A stretch of 64,000 bases of DNA. It comes from Agromyces sp. SYSU T00194 (GTDB taxonomy: Bacteria; Actinomycetota; Actinomycetes; Actinomycetales; Microbacteriaceae). Under the pieces are notes generated by a model. It did not search any database. It had not been told where the DNA came from and saw only the letters and a list, made by a program, of their open reading frames with translations. The DNA lies in contig NZ_JBEPJZ010000001.1 of assembly GCF_040496035.1 (NCBI RefSeq), forward strand, positions 558,001 to 622,000. The letters are read 5' to 3'. Below are positions 33,547 through 42,225 of this stretch, in pieces. Position numbers and translations under genes: made by a program. Every line of letters begins with the position of its first letter. Positions within the stretch are counted from its first letter, which is position 1.

Positions 33547-34456
33547 GCTCGGCAAGCTCGAGGCGGCCCCGACGAAGGGCAAGAAGCAGAACAAGGCCGC
33601 CTACGCCTTCATGCTGCCCTGGTTCATCGGGCTCGGCCTGGTGACGATCGGGCCGATGGTCGCTTCCCTCGCCCTGTCGTTCACGCGATACAACCTGCTG
33701 AGCCCGCCCCGCTTCAACGGCCTCGACAACTACCTCAAGATGCTCGGCGACGAGCGGCTCCACAAGTCGCTCGAGGTGACCTTCACCTACGTGTTCGTCT
33801 CGGTGCCCATCCAGCTGATCGTCGCGCTGCTGCTCGCGCTCGTGCTCGACCGGGGCATGCGGGGCCTCGCCTTCTACCGCTCCGCGTTCTACCTGCCGAG
33901 CCTGCTCGGCTCGAGCGTGGCGATCGCGATGCTCTGGCGCCAGATCTTCGGCGTCGATGGGCTGGCGAACGTGGTCCTCGGCTGGTTCGGCATCGAGGGT
34001 CAGGGGTGGATCTCCAACCCCGACACGGCCTTGGGAACACTGATGATCCTGAACGTCTGGACGTTCGGATCGCCGATGGTGATCTTCCTCGCCGGTCTCC
34101 GCCAGATCCCCACCATGTACTACGAGGCCGCATCCGTGGACGGCGCGTCACGCGTGCAGCAGCTGTTCAGGATCACGATCCCCATGCTCACTCCGATCAT
34201 CTTCTTCAACCTCGTGCTCCAGATCATCGGCGCGTTCCAGTCGTTCACCCAGGCGTACATCGTCTCCGGTGGGTCGGGAGGACCGGTCGACTCGACGTTG
34301 TTCTACACGCTCTACCTCTACGACCGCGGCTTCGCGAACCTGCAGATGGGGTACGCCTCGGCGATGGCCTGGGTGCTCCTGCTGATCGTCGCCGCACTGA
34401 CCGCACTGGCCTTCTGGACCAGCAAGTACTGGGTTTTCTACGATGACCAGGATTGA
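33530..34456 (+). CDS. Sugar ABC transporter permease (MalF/UgpA-type)
   Basis: 308 residues from the ATG at 33530, which has CGGAGGTG ahead of it; it overlaps the GH28 end. Six membrane helices: AYAFMLPWFIGLGLVTIGPMVASL first, then a long periplasmic segment (FTRYNLLSPPRFNGLDNYLKML). The coupling loop reads YYEAASVDGASRVQQLFRITIPMLTP, a textbook EAA motif. It forms the importer with the next two genes, probably for oligogalacturonides or a similar acidic or pectic sugar. The ATPase is not encoded here. Confidence 0.92.
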   Translation: MSAIGELGKLEAAPTKGKKQNKAAYAFMLPWFIGLGLVTIGPMVASLALSFTRYNLLSPPRFNGLDNYLKMLGDERLHKSLEVTFTYVFVSVPIQLIVALLLALVLDRGMRGLAFYRSAFYLPSLLGSSVAIAMLWRQIFGVDGLANVVLGWFGIEGQGWISNPDTALGTLMILNVWTFGSPMVIFLAGLRQIPTMYYEAASVDGASRVQQLFRITIPMLTPIIFFNLVLQIIGAFQSFTQAYIVSGGSGGPVDSTLFYTLYLYDRGFANLQMGYASAMAWVLLLIVAALTALAFWTSKYWVFYDDQD

Positions 34457-34466
34457 GGACCGGCCC

Positions 34467-35372
34467 ATGACCGCATCCGTCGACCTCTCCACCGAGGCGA
34501 TCGTGACCGGAACGCCCGCACGCCGGCGTCGACCCAAGCGCCTGCGCAGACCCGCGACCAGCGTGATCCGCCATGTGGTCCTGATCGCCATGGGTCTGCT
34601 CATGCTGTACCCCGTGATCTGGATGATCGTGTCGTCGCTTCGGCCGAACGACGAGATCTTCCGCGAGCCCGGCATCCTGCTCGACACGTTCGAGGTCTCG
34701 AACTACGTGGAGGGGTGGAACGCGCTGAGCTTCCCGTTCAGCCTGTACCTGCTCAACAGCACCCTCGTGGTGCTCGGCTCGATCGTCGGCAACCTGATCT
34801 CGTGCTCGATGGCGGCGTACGCGTTCGCCCGCCTCGAGTTCACCGGCAAGCGGTGGTGGTTCGCGATCATGCTGCTGAGCATCATGCTCCCGATCCACGT
34901 GATCATCGTCCCGCAGTACATCCTGTTCTCCGAGCTCGGCTGGGTGAACACGTTCCTGCCGCTGATCGTGCCGAAGCTGCTGGCCACCGACGCGTTCTTC
35001 GTGTTCCTCATGGTCCAGTTCATCCGCGGCATCCCTCGCGAGCTCGACGAGGCCGCGCGGATTGACGGGGCGGGGCATCCGCGCATCTTCCTGCAGATCA
35101 TCCTGCCGCTCATGGTGCCGGCGCTCGCGACGGCCGCGATCTTCACCTTCATCTGGACCTGGAACGACTTCTTCGGCCAGCTGATCTACCTCACCAAGCC
35201 CGAGCTGTACACGGTGCCGCTCGCACTCTCGGCGTTCCAGGACGCCGAGTCGGCAACCAACTACGCCGAGATGTTCGCGATGAGCGTCGTCTCCCTGGTC
35301 CCCATCTTCCTCGTCTTCCTGTTCGGCCAGAAGTTCCTCGTCAAGGGGATCGCGACGACAGGAATCAAGTGA
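34467..35372 (+). CDS. Sugar ABC transporter permease (MalG/UgpE-type)
   Basis: 301 residues. I prefer the ATG at 34467 because GAGGAC stands 7 bases before it; an ATG at 34443, inside the previous gene, would add eight residues. After a basic N-terminal tail come six membrane helices; the coupling loop is PRELDEAARIDGAGHPRIFLQIILPLMVPA. The end FGQKFLVKGIATTGIK is typical of MalG-type subunits. Confidence 0.92.
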   Translation: MTASVDLSTEAIVTGTPARRRRPKRLRRPATSVIRHVVLIAMGLLMLYPVIWMIVSSLRPNDEIFREPGILLDTFEVSNYVEGWNALSFPFSLYLLNSTLVVLGSIVGNLISCSMAAYAFARLEFTGKRWWFAIMLLSIMLPIHVIIVPQYILFSELGWVNTFLPLIVPKLLATDAFFVFLMVQFIRGIPRELDEAARIDGAGHPRIFLQIILPLMVPALATAAIFTFIWTWNDFFGQLIYLTKPELYTVPLALSAFQDAESATNYAEMFAMSVVSLVPIFLVFLFGQKFLVKGIATTGIK

Positions 35373-35470
35373 CGAAGCGTCGCTTCCACCACAGCAAAGG
35401 AGCTCCGAATCGACCAACCCCCGCACTCACGCACGCCTGCACACACAACCCCCAACGAAAGGACTCGAAG

Positions 35471-36760
35471 ATGAGGAACCAACATCAGCTCGCGGCATCC
35501 GTCGCCGCACTGTTCGCGACCAGCCTGGTGATCACCGGATGCTCCGGTACCGACAGCGCCTCCGAAGGAGGCGAAGACGGCGAGATCACGCTCACGATGG
35601 CGTGGTGGGGCAACGACACCAGGTCGGCGAACACCGAGGCGATCATCGAGGCGTTCCAGGAGGAACACCCCAACGTCACGATCGAACCCAGCTACACCGA
35701 CTACGGGTCGTACTGGGACCGCCTCGCGACGCAGGTCGCCGCGGGTGACACCCCCGACATCATGCAGTTCGACGAGCCGTACCTGACGACGTACGTCGAC
35801 CAGGGCGTGCTGTTGGACCTGACGGACTACGACATCGACACGTCGGCGATTCCCGACGCGACGCTCGACGCCGGCATCATCGACGGACGCCTGTACACGC
35901 TCGCGTCCGGAGTCGCGACGTACGCGATCTACCTCAACCCGGCGATCTTCGAACAGGCCGGCATCCCCGTGCCCGACGACCCGAACTGGACGTGGGACGA
36001 GTTCGAGGACACCGCCGTCCAGCTCTCGGAGGCGGGAGCCGGCGACTACTACGGTTTCGCGAGCAGCTTCGGCTTCGACGAGGGTTCGATCCGGCTGTGG
36101 GCTCGCCAGCACGGCGAGACCCTCTACACGGAAGACGGCGGCATCGGCGTGAGCCCCGAAACGATGGAGTCGTACTTCGCGTTCACCGCCGACATGATCG
36201 CCAACGGCGGGTCGCCGAGTGCCGCGACCCTGTCGGAGGGGCAGGGAGTCGGCCTCTCCGAGACGTTCTTCGCCACCGGGTCGGTCGGCATGGGGAGCTT
36301 CTGGAACAGCCAGCTCACCGCCGTCACCGATGCCGTCGGCAACGACCTCGTGATGCTCCCGGTGCCCGAGTCGGTCAACGACTACTTCCTGAAGCCGGCC
36401 GCCAACTGGGTCGGCTCCGCGCAGACGGAGCACCCCGAGGTCGTCGCCGAGTTCATCGACTTCATGGTGAACAGTGAAGCGCAGGCCGACATCCAGGGCA
36501 CGGAACGCGGCATCCCGAACAACGAGGACATCCGCGAGTACCTCGCGCCGCAGCTGACGCCGCAGGACCAGGCCGCGATCGAGTTCCTCGACGTCGTCAC
36601 GTTCGGCTCCGCCGCCCCGGCGACCCCGCCCGGCGGCAACCAGACGCTGAGCATCCTCCCCCGCTACACCCAAGAGGTGATCTTCGAGACCAGCACTCCC
36701 GCGGAGGCGGCCGCAGGATTCCTCGACGAGCTGCAGACCGCGCTCGACGACGCGCAGTAG
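35471..36760 (+). CDS. Sugar ABC transporter substrate-binding lipoprotein
   Basis: 429 residues with a lipobox VITGC (Cys at about residue 24) and a GAAAGGA site before the ATG. Family-1 features: ITLTMAWWGNDTRSANTEAIIEAF, EEHPNVTIEPSYTDYGSYWDRLATQ, DTPDIMQFDEPYLTTY, and later FFATGSVGMGSFWNSQ. It belongs with the two permeases just upstream. The ligand is probably a pectin-derived oligosaccharide because of the GH28 and uronate-type genes in the operon. Confidence 0.92.
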   Translation: MRNQHQLAASVAALFATSLVITGCSGTDSASEGGEDGEITLTMAWWGNDTRSANTEAIIEAFQEEHPNVTIEPSYTDYGSYWDRLATQVAAGDTPDIMQFDEPYLTTYVDQGVLLDLTDYDIDTSAIPDATLDAGIIDGRLYTLASGVATYAIYLNPAIFEQAGIPVPDDPNWTWDEFEDTAVQLSEAGAGDYYGFASSFGFDEGSIRLWARQHGETLYTEDGGIGVSPETMESYFAFTADMIANGGSPSAATLSEGQGVGLSETFFATGSVGMGSFWNSQLTAVTDAVGNDLVMLPVPESVNDYFLKPAANWVGSAQTEHPEVVAEFIDFMVNSEAQADIQGTERGIPNNEDIREYLAPQLTPQDQAAIEFLDVVTFGSAAPATPPGGNQTLSILPRYTQEVIFETSTPAEAAAGFLDELQTALDDAQ

Positions 36761-36765
36761 GTCGT

Positions 36766-37218
36766 TCATCGGGTGGGGAGCGTCGGAGACGGCGCTCCCC
36801 ACCCGTTTGTCTGGTGCATCTGGGGCATCTGGTGCACCGGACCATCCCGCGCCCGCCGCCCCGCACCGCCCCGCGCCGCCCGCCGCTCGTCGAGCAGCGC
36901 GATGCGCCGCCGCATCACCGTGAGCAGCGCCGCGACCCGACGCCGCTGGTGCGGGTCGAGCGCGCCGGCCGCGTCGAGCGTGCTCGCCTGTGCGGCGAGC
37001 GACTGCACGCGCAGCACCGTGTCGTGGCGGAACGTCTGGAACGCCTGCTCCGGGCGCGCGGCGAGACGGTCGAGCCGATCGTCGAGCACCAGCAGCCGCA
37101 GCTCGAGTTCCTGCACGTCGGTGAAGAACTGATCGCGGATGCCACGGGGCAGCGGGGCACCCGGAACGCGGCGCAGGTCCGCGTCGGGGGCGAGGTCATG
37201 GTGCGAGTCCGAGCTCAT
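36766..37218 (-). CDS. Small hypothetical helical protein
   Basis: 150 residues, not recognised. The middle part is helical and Arg/Ala/Leu-rich (IRDQFFTDVQELELRLLVLDDRLDRLAARPEQAF, then QRRRVAALLTVMRRRIALLDERRA), with the ability to form coiled coils. The last 15 codons read through the stem of the terminator at 36771-36804. An upstream AGGAGTCTCAG-type site lies before the ATG at 37218. Expression is plausible but not certain. Confidence 0.5.
   Translation of the reverse strand: MSSDSHHDLAPDADLRRVPGAPLPRGIRDQFFTDVQELELRLLVLDDRLDRLAARPEQAFQTFRHDTVLRVQSLAAQASTLDAAGALDPHQRRRVAALLTVMRRRIALLDERRAARGGAGRRARDGPVHQMPQMHQTNGWGAPSPTLPTR
36771..36804 (+). terminator. Rho-independent terminator of the sugar-acid operon
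   Basis: 12 bases (36771-36782) pair with 36793-36804 around a 10-base loop and are followed by TTTGTCT. It lies ten bases after the stop of the sugar-binding lipoprotein gene and is the best canonical terminator in the window. Confidence 0.85.
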
Positions 37219-37513
37219 CTGAGACTCCTCGGGGACTCCAGCCGCAGCCGAAGATCACGACGCTAGAGGCAGCCTCCGACATCGGCCCAGCAACACCGAT
37301 CGGATGCCCCGAGCCGGTCGTGTGCCCCGTTGTGGGGGACGACCGCCCCGAACCCCCAGATCACACGCCGAATCCCCGCGCGCCAGAGGCATCCGATTCG
37401 CCGCCCGAGCCCCGGAAACGACGGCCCCCATCACTACCGTCGGAAAGCTGTCGACCCGGCGGCGATGCGCGCTGCCAGGCGGCATCCGATCTCACAGCGA
37501 AAGAGACGCGACC

Positions 37514-38605
37514 ATGACCGACCAGACACCCACTCCCCCGACCGGCGACCAGCCGGGCGCACAGGCCGCGCCCGAGGCATCCGCCCCCGCCGTCGCGACC
37601 GCGACGACCGCGCCGCCGCCCGAGACGAGCGACAAGTCGTTCCTCGCCACCTGGCTGTTCGCGCTGCTGCTCGGCGGCCTCGCGGTCGACCGGTTCTACC
37701 TCGGCAAGATCGGCACCGCGATCGCGAAGCTCCTCACGCTCGGCGGGCTCGGCGTCTGGGTGCTCATCGACGTGATCCTCGTGCTCGCCGGGGCGCAGCG
37801 CGACAAGCTCGGCCGCCCGCTCGACGGCTACGCGAAGTTCCGCACCATGGCGTGGATCGTCACCGGCGCCCTCGTCGCGCTGTCGATCATGGTCAGCAGC
37901 GTGAGCGCGGCGGGCCGCGCGGTCGACGCGGTGAGCGACAGCTCGAGCACGACCACCACGTCGTCGCAGAGCGACGACGAGAGCGAAGCGGATGCCTCTG
38001 GCGAACCCGAGCCCGAGGAGCCCGCCGCCCCCGCCATCGAGGACCTCGCCGTGCTCGAGACGGCGTTCGGCTCCGACGTCGACTCGGATCGCTGGTGGTA
38101 CGCCGTCGTGCTCGAGAACCCGAACGCCGACCACGTGTTCCCCTCGGCGGCGATCACCGTCGAGGCCGTGGACGCCGACGGCGTGATCCTCGACTCCGAC
38201 AGCAACTACACGACCGTGTTGCAGGGGCAGACCGTGCTCGTCGGCAACTTCTTCTCGGTGGGATCCGGCGCGATCGCAGAGCTCGACGTGCGCGGCCCGA
38301 CCGCGCTCGCCGCGACGTCGTCGCCCGCCGGCGAGACCGGCTCGTTCAGCACGTCGGACATTGCGACGACGCAGGAGTACGGCTGGGTCACCGTCACCGG
38401 AAAGGTGACGTCGGCGTTCGCCGAGGATCAGGAGTACGTCACCGTCTCGGTGATCGCCCGCGACTCGTCGGGCACCATCGTCGGCAGCGACTTCGCCTAC
38501 ATCGAGCGCCTCCCGGCCGGCGGCACCGCCCAGTTCGAGTCCAGCCTCTGGGACGTCGACTCGCTGCCGGGCGACGTGACCTTCGAGGCGTTCGCGATGC
38601 TGTAG
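37514..38605 (+). CDS. TM2-domain membrane protein with exported C-terminal domain
   Basis: 363 residues from the ATG at 37514, with GAAAGAGA ahead of it. An N-terminal Pro/Ala-rich cytoplasmic tail (1-40) precedes a TM2 domain: KSFLATWLFALLLGGLAVDRFYLGK is the family signature, followed by the GLGVWVLIDVILVL helix. A third helix (about 112-132) leads to a Ser/Thr/Asp/Glu-rich linker and a roughly 190-residue beta-rich domain (DLAVLETAFGSDVDSDRWWYAVVLENPN), which looks like a FxLYD-type domain outside the cell. Function unknown. The gap 37219-37513 upstream holds no recognisable element other than the ribosome site. Confidence 0.85.
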   Translation: MTDQTPTPPTGDQPGAQAAPEASAPAVATATTAPPPETSDKSFLATWLFALLLGGLAVDRFYLGKIGTAIAKLLTLGGLGVWVLIDVILVLAGAQRDKLGRPLDGYAKFRTMAWIVTGALVALSIMVSSVSAAGRAVDAVSDSSSTTTTSSQSDDESEADASGEPEPEEPAAPAIEDLAVLETAFGSDVDSDRWWYAVVLENPNADHVFPSAAITVEAVDADGVILDSDSNYTTVLQGQTVLVGNFFSVGSGAIAELDVRGPTALAATSSPAGETGSFSTSDIATTQEYGWVTVTGKVTSAFAEDQEYVTVSVIARDSSGTIVGSDFAYIERLPAGGTAQFESSLWDVDSLPGDVTFEAFAML

Positions 38606-38613
38606 TGCGCGCG

Positions 38614-38646
38614 GCGGTCGGCCAGGCGCATGGCTTGGCCGACCGC
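38614..38646 (+). terminator. Terminator after the TM2 gene
   Basis: 11-bp stem (38614-38624 with 38636-38646), 11-base loop, starting 8 bases after the stop codon. It separates the TM2 gene from the convergent defence operon. Confidence 0.75.
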
Positions 38647-38742
38647 CACGATGCCGACCCGTAGCCGGCCCCTCAGCGACCAGATCCGAAGCCCCCTGGC
38701 GCACCTCGGAAAGTGGATCGCTGGCGTCACAATCAAGTACTT

Positions 38743-40005
38743 CTACTTGAGCGGCGAACCGCGAACGACCTGCTCGAGGGGGTAGGAGCGGACGTTCTCG
38801 TTCCCCCGAGTCGACTCGTGCCGAACAAGAATGTTGCCGGGCCGCTTCGAGTCGGCACCGACCACAACTCCCGCCCAATCGAGGCCCAGCCGATCGACCA
38901 CGACGACTCGAGCGCCAACGTTCGCTTCGCGGCCGCCGACCTGACGCTGCGGCTTTGGCGGTGGTGTTGCGGCCGCGCGAGGTCGGGCCGGCTTCGGTGA
39001 TGCCGGTTGCGGGCGGCTAGCTGGCTTGGCGCTTCCGCCAGTCTCCTTGGCTGATGATCGGGAGCTGCCCGGCGGAAGCAGTGCCCGTACTTGTTCGAGC
39101 GCCATCGCGGCGGAGCCCCGGCGGGCCGGCTCGAACGACAGCAGCGGCGCAATCACCTCACGCACCGCGGGTTTCAAAGCCCCAAGATGCGCGCCGCGCT
39201 TCATGGCTGTGAGCAGAGTTGGTGTTGGCCCGAACGGGTCCGCCTGCCAGAGATCAGGTAGGTCGATGCCTGACGCCCAGGCGAGGGTCACCCCGAGCTT
39301 GAAGAGATCCACCTCAGGCGCGAAGTCGCGTTCTTCAACGACCTGGTCGAGTTGCTCCGGCGTGAAGAAGCCGGGGGTGCCACTGATACCGGGTTGCACG
39401 CGATTCGCCTGAGTTGCGAGTCCGAAGTCGATCAGCCGTGACTTGCCGGGCTCGAGCATCACGTTGTCGGGCTTGAGATCCAGGTGGACGAGTCCAGCGG
39501 CATGAAGGGCACTCAGAGCCGAGAGCATGTCGTGCGCGAGCTCGAGCAGCTGATTTTGGTCGAGCGGGCCCGCGATCTTCCGCTGCGCAGCCAGGCTGCG
39601 ACCCTCAATGAGCTCGACCGCAAACCACGGCACGGCCCATCCAGCCTTCGCGCTCTGCCGGCTCGCTTGATAGAAGTCTGGGATGTACGGGTTGTCGAGG
39701 CTGTCGAGCACCATGCACTCGGCGATGAACTCGTTGACAAGGTGATCCAGCAGCTGCTCGAACTTTGCCGACGGGATGGGGTAGTCCGTCGGATCGGGCG
39801 GGATCATCAGCTTCACGACAGAACGCTGCTGGTGTTCGCCACCCAGAGCGATCCGCGTGAGCGAGGCAGCTTCCTTCGTCCAGACGGCCCGGAACGTGGT
39901 GCCCTGTCCACCGCGACCCAAGTTCTCGGTCAGCTTCCAGTTGCCAGCCTGACCGGACCGGATCACTTCCCGCAGGGACTCCTGGGCGGGATGCTGCGAC
40001 GTCAC
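38743..40005 (-). CDS. Serine/threonine protein kinase at the end of the BREX operon
   Basis: 420 residues from a GTG one base after the brxL stop, so it belongs to the operon. Kinase domain about 20-300: GRGGQGTTF nucleotide loop, VVKLM with the ATP lysine, VHLDLKPDNVML catalytic loop, LIDFGLA metal site, then GTPGFFTPEQL in place of the usual APE. A Pro/Ala/Lys-rich linker (about 310-350) leads to a small beta domain (GARVVVVDRLGLDWAGVVV to ENVRSYPLEQVVR). No membrane helix. Ser/Thr kinases (PglW) are known from type 2 BREX (Pgl), where they are much larger; type 1 operons usually have none. It may regulate the defence proteins or serve as a toxic effector. Confidence 0.88.
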   Translation of the reverse strand: MTSQHPAQESLREVIRSGQAGNWKLTENLGRGGQGTTFRAVWTKEAASLTRIALGGEHQQRSVVKLMIPPDPTDYPIPSAKFEQLLDHLVNEFIAECMVLDSLDNPYIPDFYQASRQSAKAGWAVPWFAVELIEGRSLAAQRKIAGPLDQNQLLELAHDMLSALSALHAAGLVHLDLKPDNVMLEPGKSRLIDFGLATQANRVQPGISGTPGFFTPEQLDQVVEERDFAPEVDLFKLGVTLAWASGIDLPDLWQADPFGPTPTLLTAMKRGAHLGALKPAVREVIAPLLSFEPARRGSAAMALEQVRALLPPGSSRSSAKETGGSAKPASRPQPASPKPARPRAAATPPPKPQRQVGGREANVGARVVVVDRLGLDWAGVVVGADSKRPGNILVRHESTRGNENVRSYPLEQVVRGSPLK

Positions 40006-40006
40006 G

Positions 40007-42211
40007 TCAGCTCACCGGGATCCGTGCGTACGTGAAGGTCGTGTCCGACTTGATCTGACGGAACTCCTGTCGGGCGTCGGCAATGGGGTTGTTTGGCTTC
40101 TCCCAGATGTCCAGACCCTTCCCGAGCAGGATCCTCCACCCGTGGTCCGTGATGATGGACCGATCGTGCTTGGTGTTGTCGAGCGAGATCTCCAGCACGA
40201 CCCCGACCGCCTCGGCAGCGTCCTTCAGCGACTTGAGCATGCGCAGTTGATCATGCTTCTGGTATTGCTTGTCGGTCTCTCCCGTGATGAGGGTGACCTC
40301 GATCTCTTCCGCCGGATCCTTCGCCAGTGCCAGGAGGCCGATCAAGTCCCCTACGTTGCGTCCCTGGTGCCAGGCACGCACATATGGGTCGACGATCTGA
40401 ATTTTCGTCGCGCCGACCAGATACGGGAGGAGCAGGTTCTCGTAGGAGACGCCCTTCTGTCCAGCTTTGAAGTCGCGGATGCCTTCGAACAGCGGCTCAT
40501 CGTCTTCAGGGACGACGGCGGCCCCGCCGCCCTCTGGAACGATCGGCAGGGGCGGCGCAACCGAGCGCACGCTCCGCGACGACGTCGTGGCATTCACGAT
40601 CGGCGGCGTGTAGGTCTCGAGATCGCCGTCGCCAGCATCCGCGGCTTCGGCACCCCAGCTCCGCCGATAGAGCTGCGGGTACTGCCGCTCCTCGACGGTA
40701 GTCACCTCATGCCACGCGCCCGCCTGGTCGCTGTAGCGGAATCGCACGGGGTTGTCGCGCATGGTGGCGTCGATACGGAGGATCTGGTCCTTGACGCGCT
40801 TCCGCCCCTCAATCGAGTACTCGAGCAGATCCCGAACCTCGTCTTCGGTGGCCTCGCCGTTCGGATGAATCAGCTTCATCAGGCCAGAGAACGTCTTGCG
40901 GATGCCGTCCTGGTCACGCGTCGAGATCGTCGAATCCAGCGTGAAGTGGGGCGTGTACCTGTCCGAGAAGTCCTCGGAGCGCTTCGAGCGCAGCACCTCG
41001 GCCAGGTAGTCGACGACGAAGCCGTATCCGTCCGAGAACATCTCGGACCGGATGGGCGAGACCTCCCACCCGGGGATGTAGTGGTGGATGCGGTCGAGCC
41101 ACGCGCTGTCGCGGTAAGAGTCCGGGAGTTCGTCGAACAGGTCGGAGTTCTTCAGCATGAACGGCACGGTGTGAGACGTGTTGCCGATGAAGGCCATCGA
41201 TGCCTCTGCGCCGAGCTGAATGTTGCCTCGGTTGAAGACCTTGTTCGCCATGTAGTTCTTCATGATGTTGACGAGGTTCTGGTCGGTCTTCCGGTTGGCT
41301 GCGAACTCGTCGAACGCGACGCAGTCCCAGTAGCCGACCAGGCCGATCTTGCCGCTCGCGTTGTTCACGAAGAGCTTCGCGACGGTGACCTCGCCGCCCG
41401 AGATCAGTGCGCCGTTCGGGGAGAACTCGCTGAATGTGTGCGACTTTCCGGTGCCCTTCGGGCCGAGCTCTACGAGGTTGTAGTTGCGTTCGACGAACGG
41501 CACGAGGCGGGTCAGCGCGATGAGCTTTCCGCGCGGGGTGAACTGCTCCGGGTTCAATCCGATCGACTGCACCAGCAGGTCGATCCATTCCTCGGTGCCA
41601 AATGACCGACGTCCTTCGTAGTAGGAGTCGAAGTCGACGCCAGCGATCTGGATCGCCTTCAGGCTTCCCAACTGCCACGGCACGGACCCCGGGCTGTCGT
41701 TGTGGACATACTCGATATCGCAGATGCACCACACACCACCGACCAGCAGCTTCTCGTTGGCCTTGACCGTGTCCGGGTCGACGACGACCTTCGTGATCTG
41801 CAGGTTCTCGAATGATGCTTCGTAGACGTCATCCTTGTCGTTGAGGCTGACGGTGACGCGGTCGATGACCCGGAACCGGCCCTTCTCTCGGATGAGCGAC
41901 TTCACTGCCATGTGCATGTTGCGGTGCACATAGTGCTCGGCGAGGATGCTTCGTACTGTTTCGATGCCCTCCTGGATCGTCGCCTCATCGTCAGATGCCG
42001 CGTACTGCCCGAGCAGGTATTCCAGCACGTAGCCGGGTACGACGGCATTCCCGCGAACCGCCTTGACGAGGTCCTTACGGACTACGACACCCTCGAAGTA
42101 CTGGTTGATCTTCTGATCGAGTTCGGACTGTTCGGGGGGTTCCACGGGGACGTAGACGTCCTCCTCCACGATCGCATCAAGATCGCTCAGTGCGGCGTCG
42201 AGATCAGTCAT
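40007..42211 (-). CDS. brxL: BrxL-type AAA+ protein with C-terminal MIT-C/PLD-like domain instead of Lon protease
   Basis: 734 residues. I start at 42211 (MTDLDAALSDLD), with AAGGGGAA ahead. The first 560 residues are BrxL: INQYFEGVVVRKDLVKAVRGNAVVPGYVLEYLLG, Walker A GPKGTGKSH (about 249-257) and Walker B VAFDEFAA. A low-complexity linker (about 565-605) follows, where Lon-type BrxL proteins continue into their protease domain. Here the last 125 residues read YLVGATKIQIVDPYVR, RSIITDHGWRILLGKGLDIW, the pattern of the MIT C-terminal (phospholipase D-like) domain. BrxL is an MCM-like ring ATPase that binds DNA in type 1 BREX. The gene follows pglZ. Confidence 0.88.
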   Translation of the reverse strand: MTDLDAALSDLDAIVEEDVYVPVEPPEQSELDQKINQYFEGVVVRKDLVKAVRGNAVVPGYVLEYLLGQYAASDDEATIQEGIETVRSILAEHYVHRNMHMAVKSLIREKGRFRVIDRVTVSLNDKDDVYEASFENLQITKVVVDPDTVKANEKLLVGGVWCICDIEYVHNDSPGSVPWQLGSLKAIQIAGVDFDSYYEGRRSFGTEEWIDLLVQSIGLNPEQFTPRGKLIALTRLVPFVERNYNLVELGPKGTGKSHTFSEFSPNGALISGGEVTVAKLFVNNASGKIGLVGYWDCVAFDEFAANRKTDQNLVNIMKNYMANKVFNRGNIQLGAEASMAFIGNTSHTVPFMLKNSDLFDELPDSYRDSAWLDRIHHYIPGWEVSPIRSEMFSDGYGFVVDYLAEVLRSKRSEDFSDRYTPHFTLDSTISTRDQDGIRKTFSGLMKLIHPNGEATEDEVRDLLEYSIEGRKRVKDQILRIDATMRDNPVRFRYSDQAGAWHEVTTVEERQYPQLYRRSWGAEAADAGDGDLETYTPPIVNATTSSRSVRSVAPPLPIVPEGGGAAVVPEDDEPLFEGIRDFKAGQKGVSYENLLLPYLVGATKIQIVDPYVRAWHQGRNVGDLIGLLALAKDPAEEIEVTLITGETDKQYQKHDQLRMLKSLKDAAEAVGVVLEISLDNTKHDRSIITDHGWRILLGKGLDIWEKPNNPIADARQEFRQIKSDTTFTYARIPVS

Positions 42212-42225
42212 GCGTGGCGTTCCCC

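Noticed and set aside
38646..38742. Search for insertion sequence or attachment repeats at the left border of the defence island
   Set aside because: I found a terminator but no transposase, integrase, target duplication or direct repeat matching the right border.
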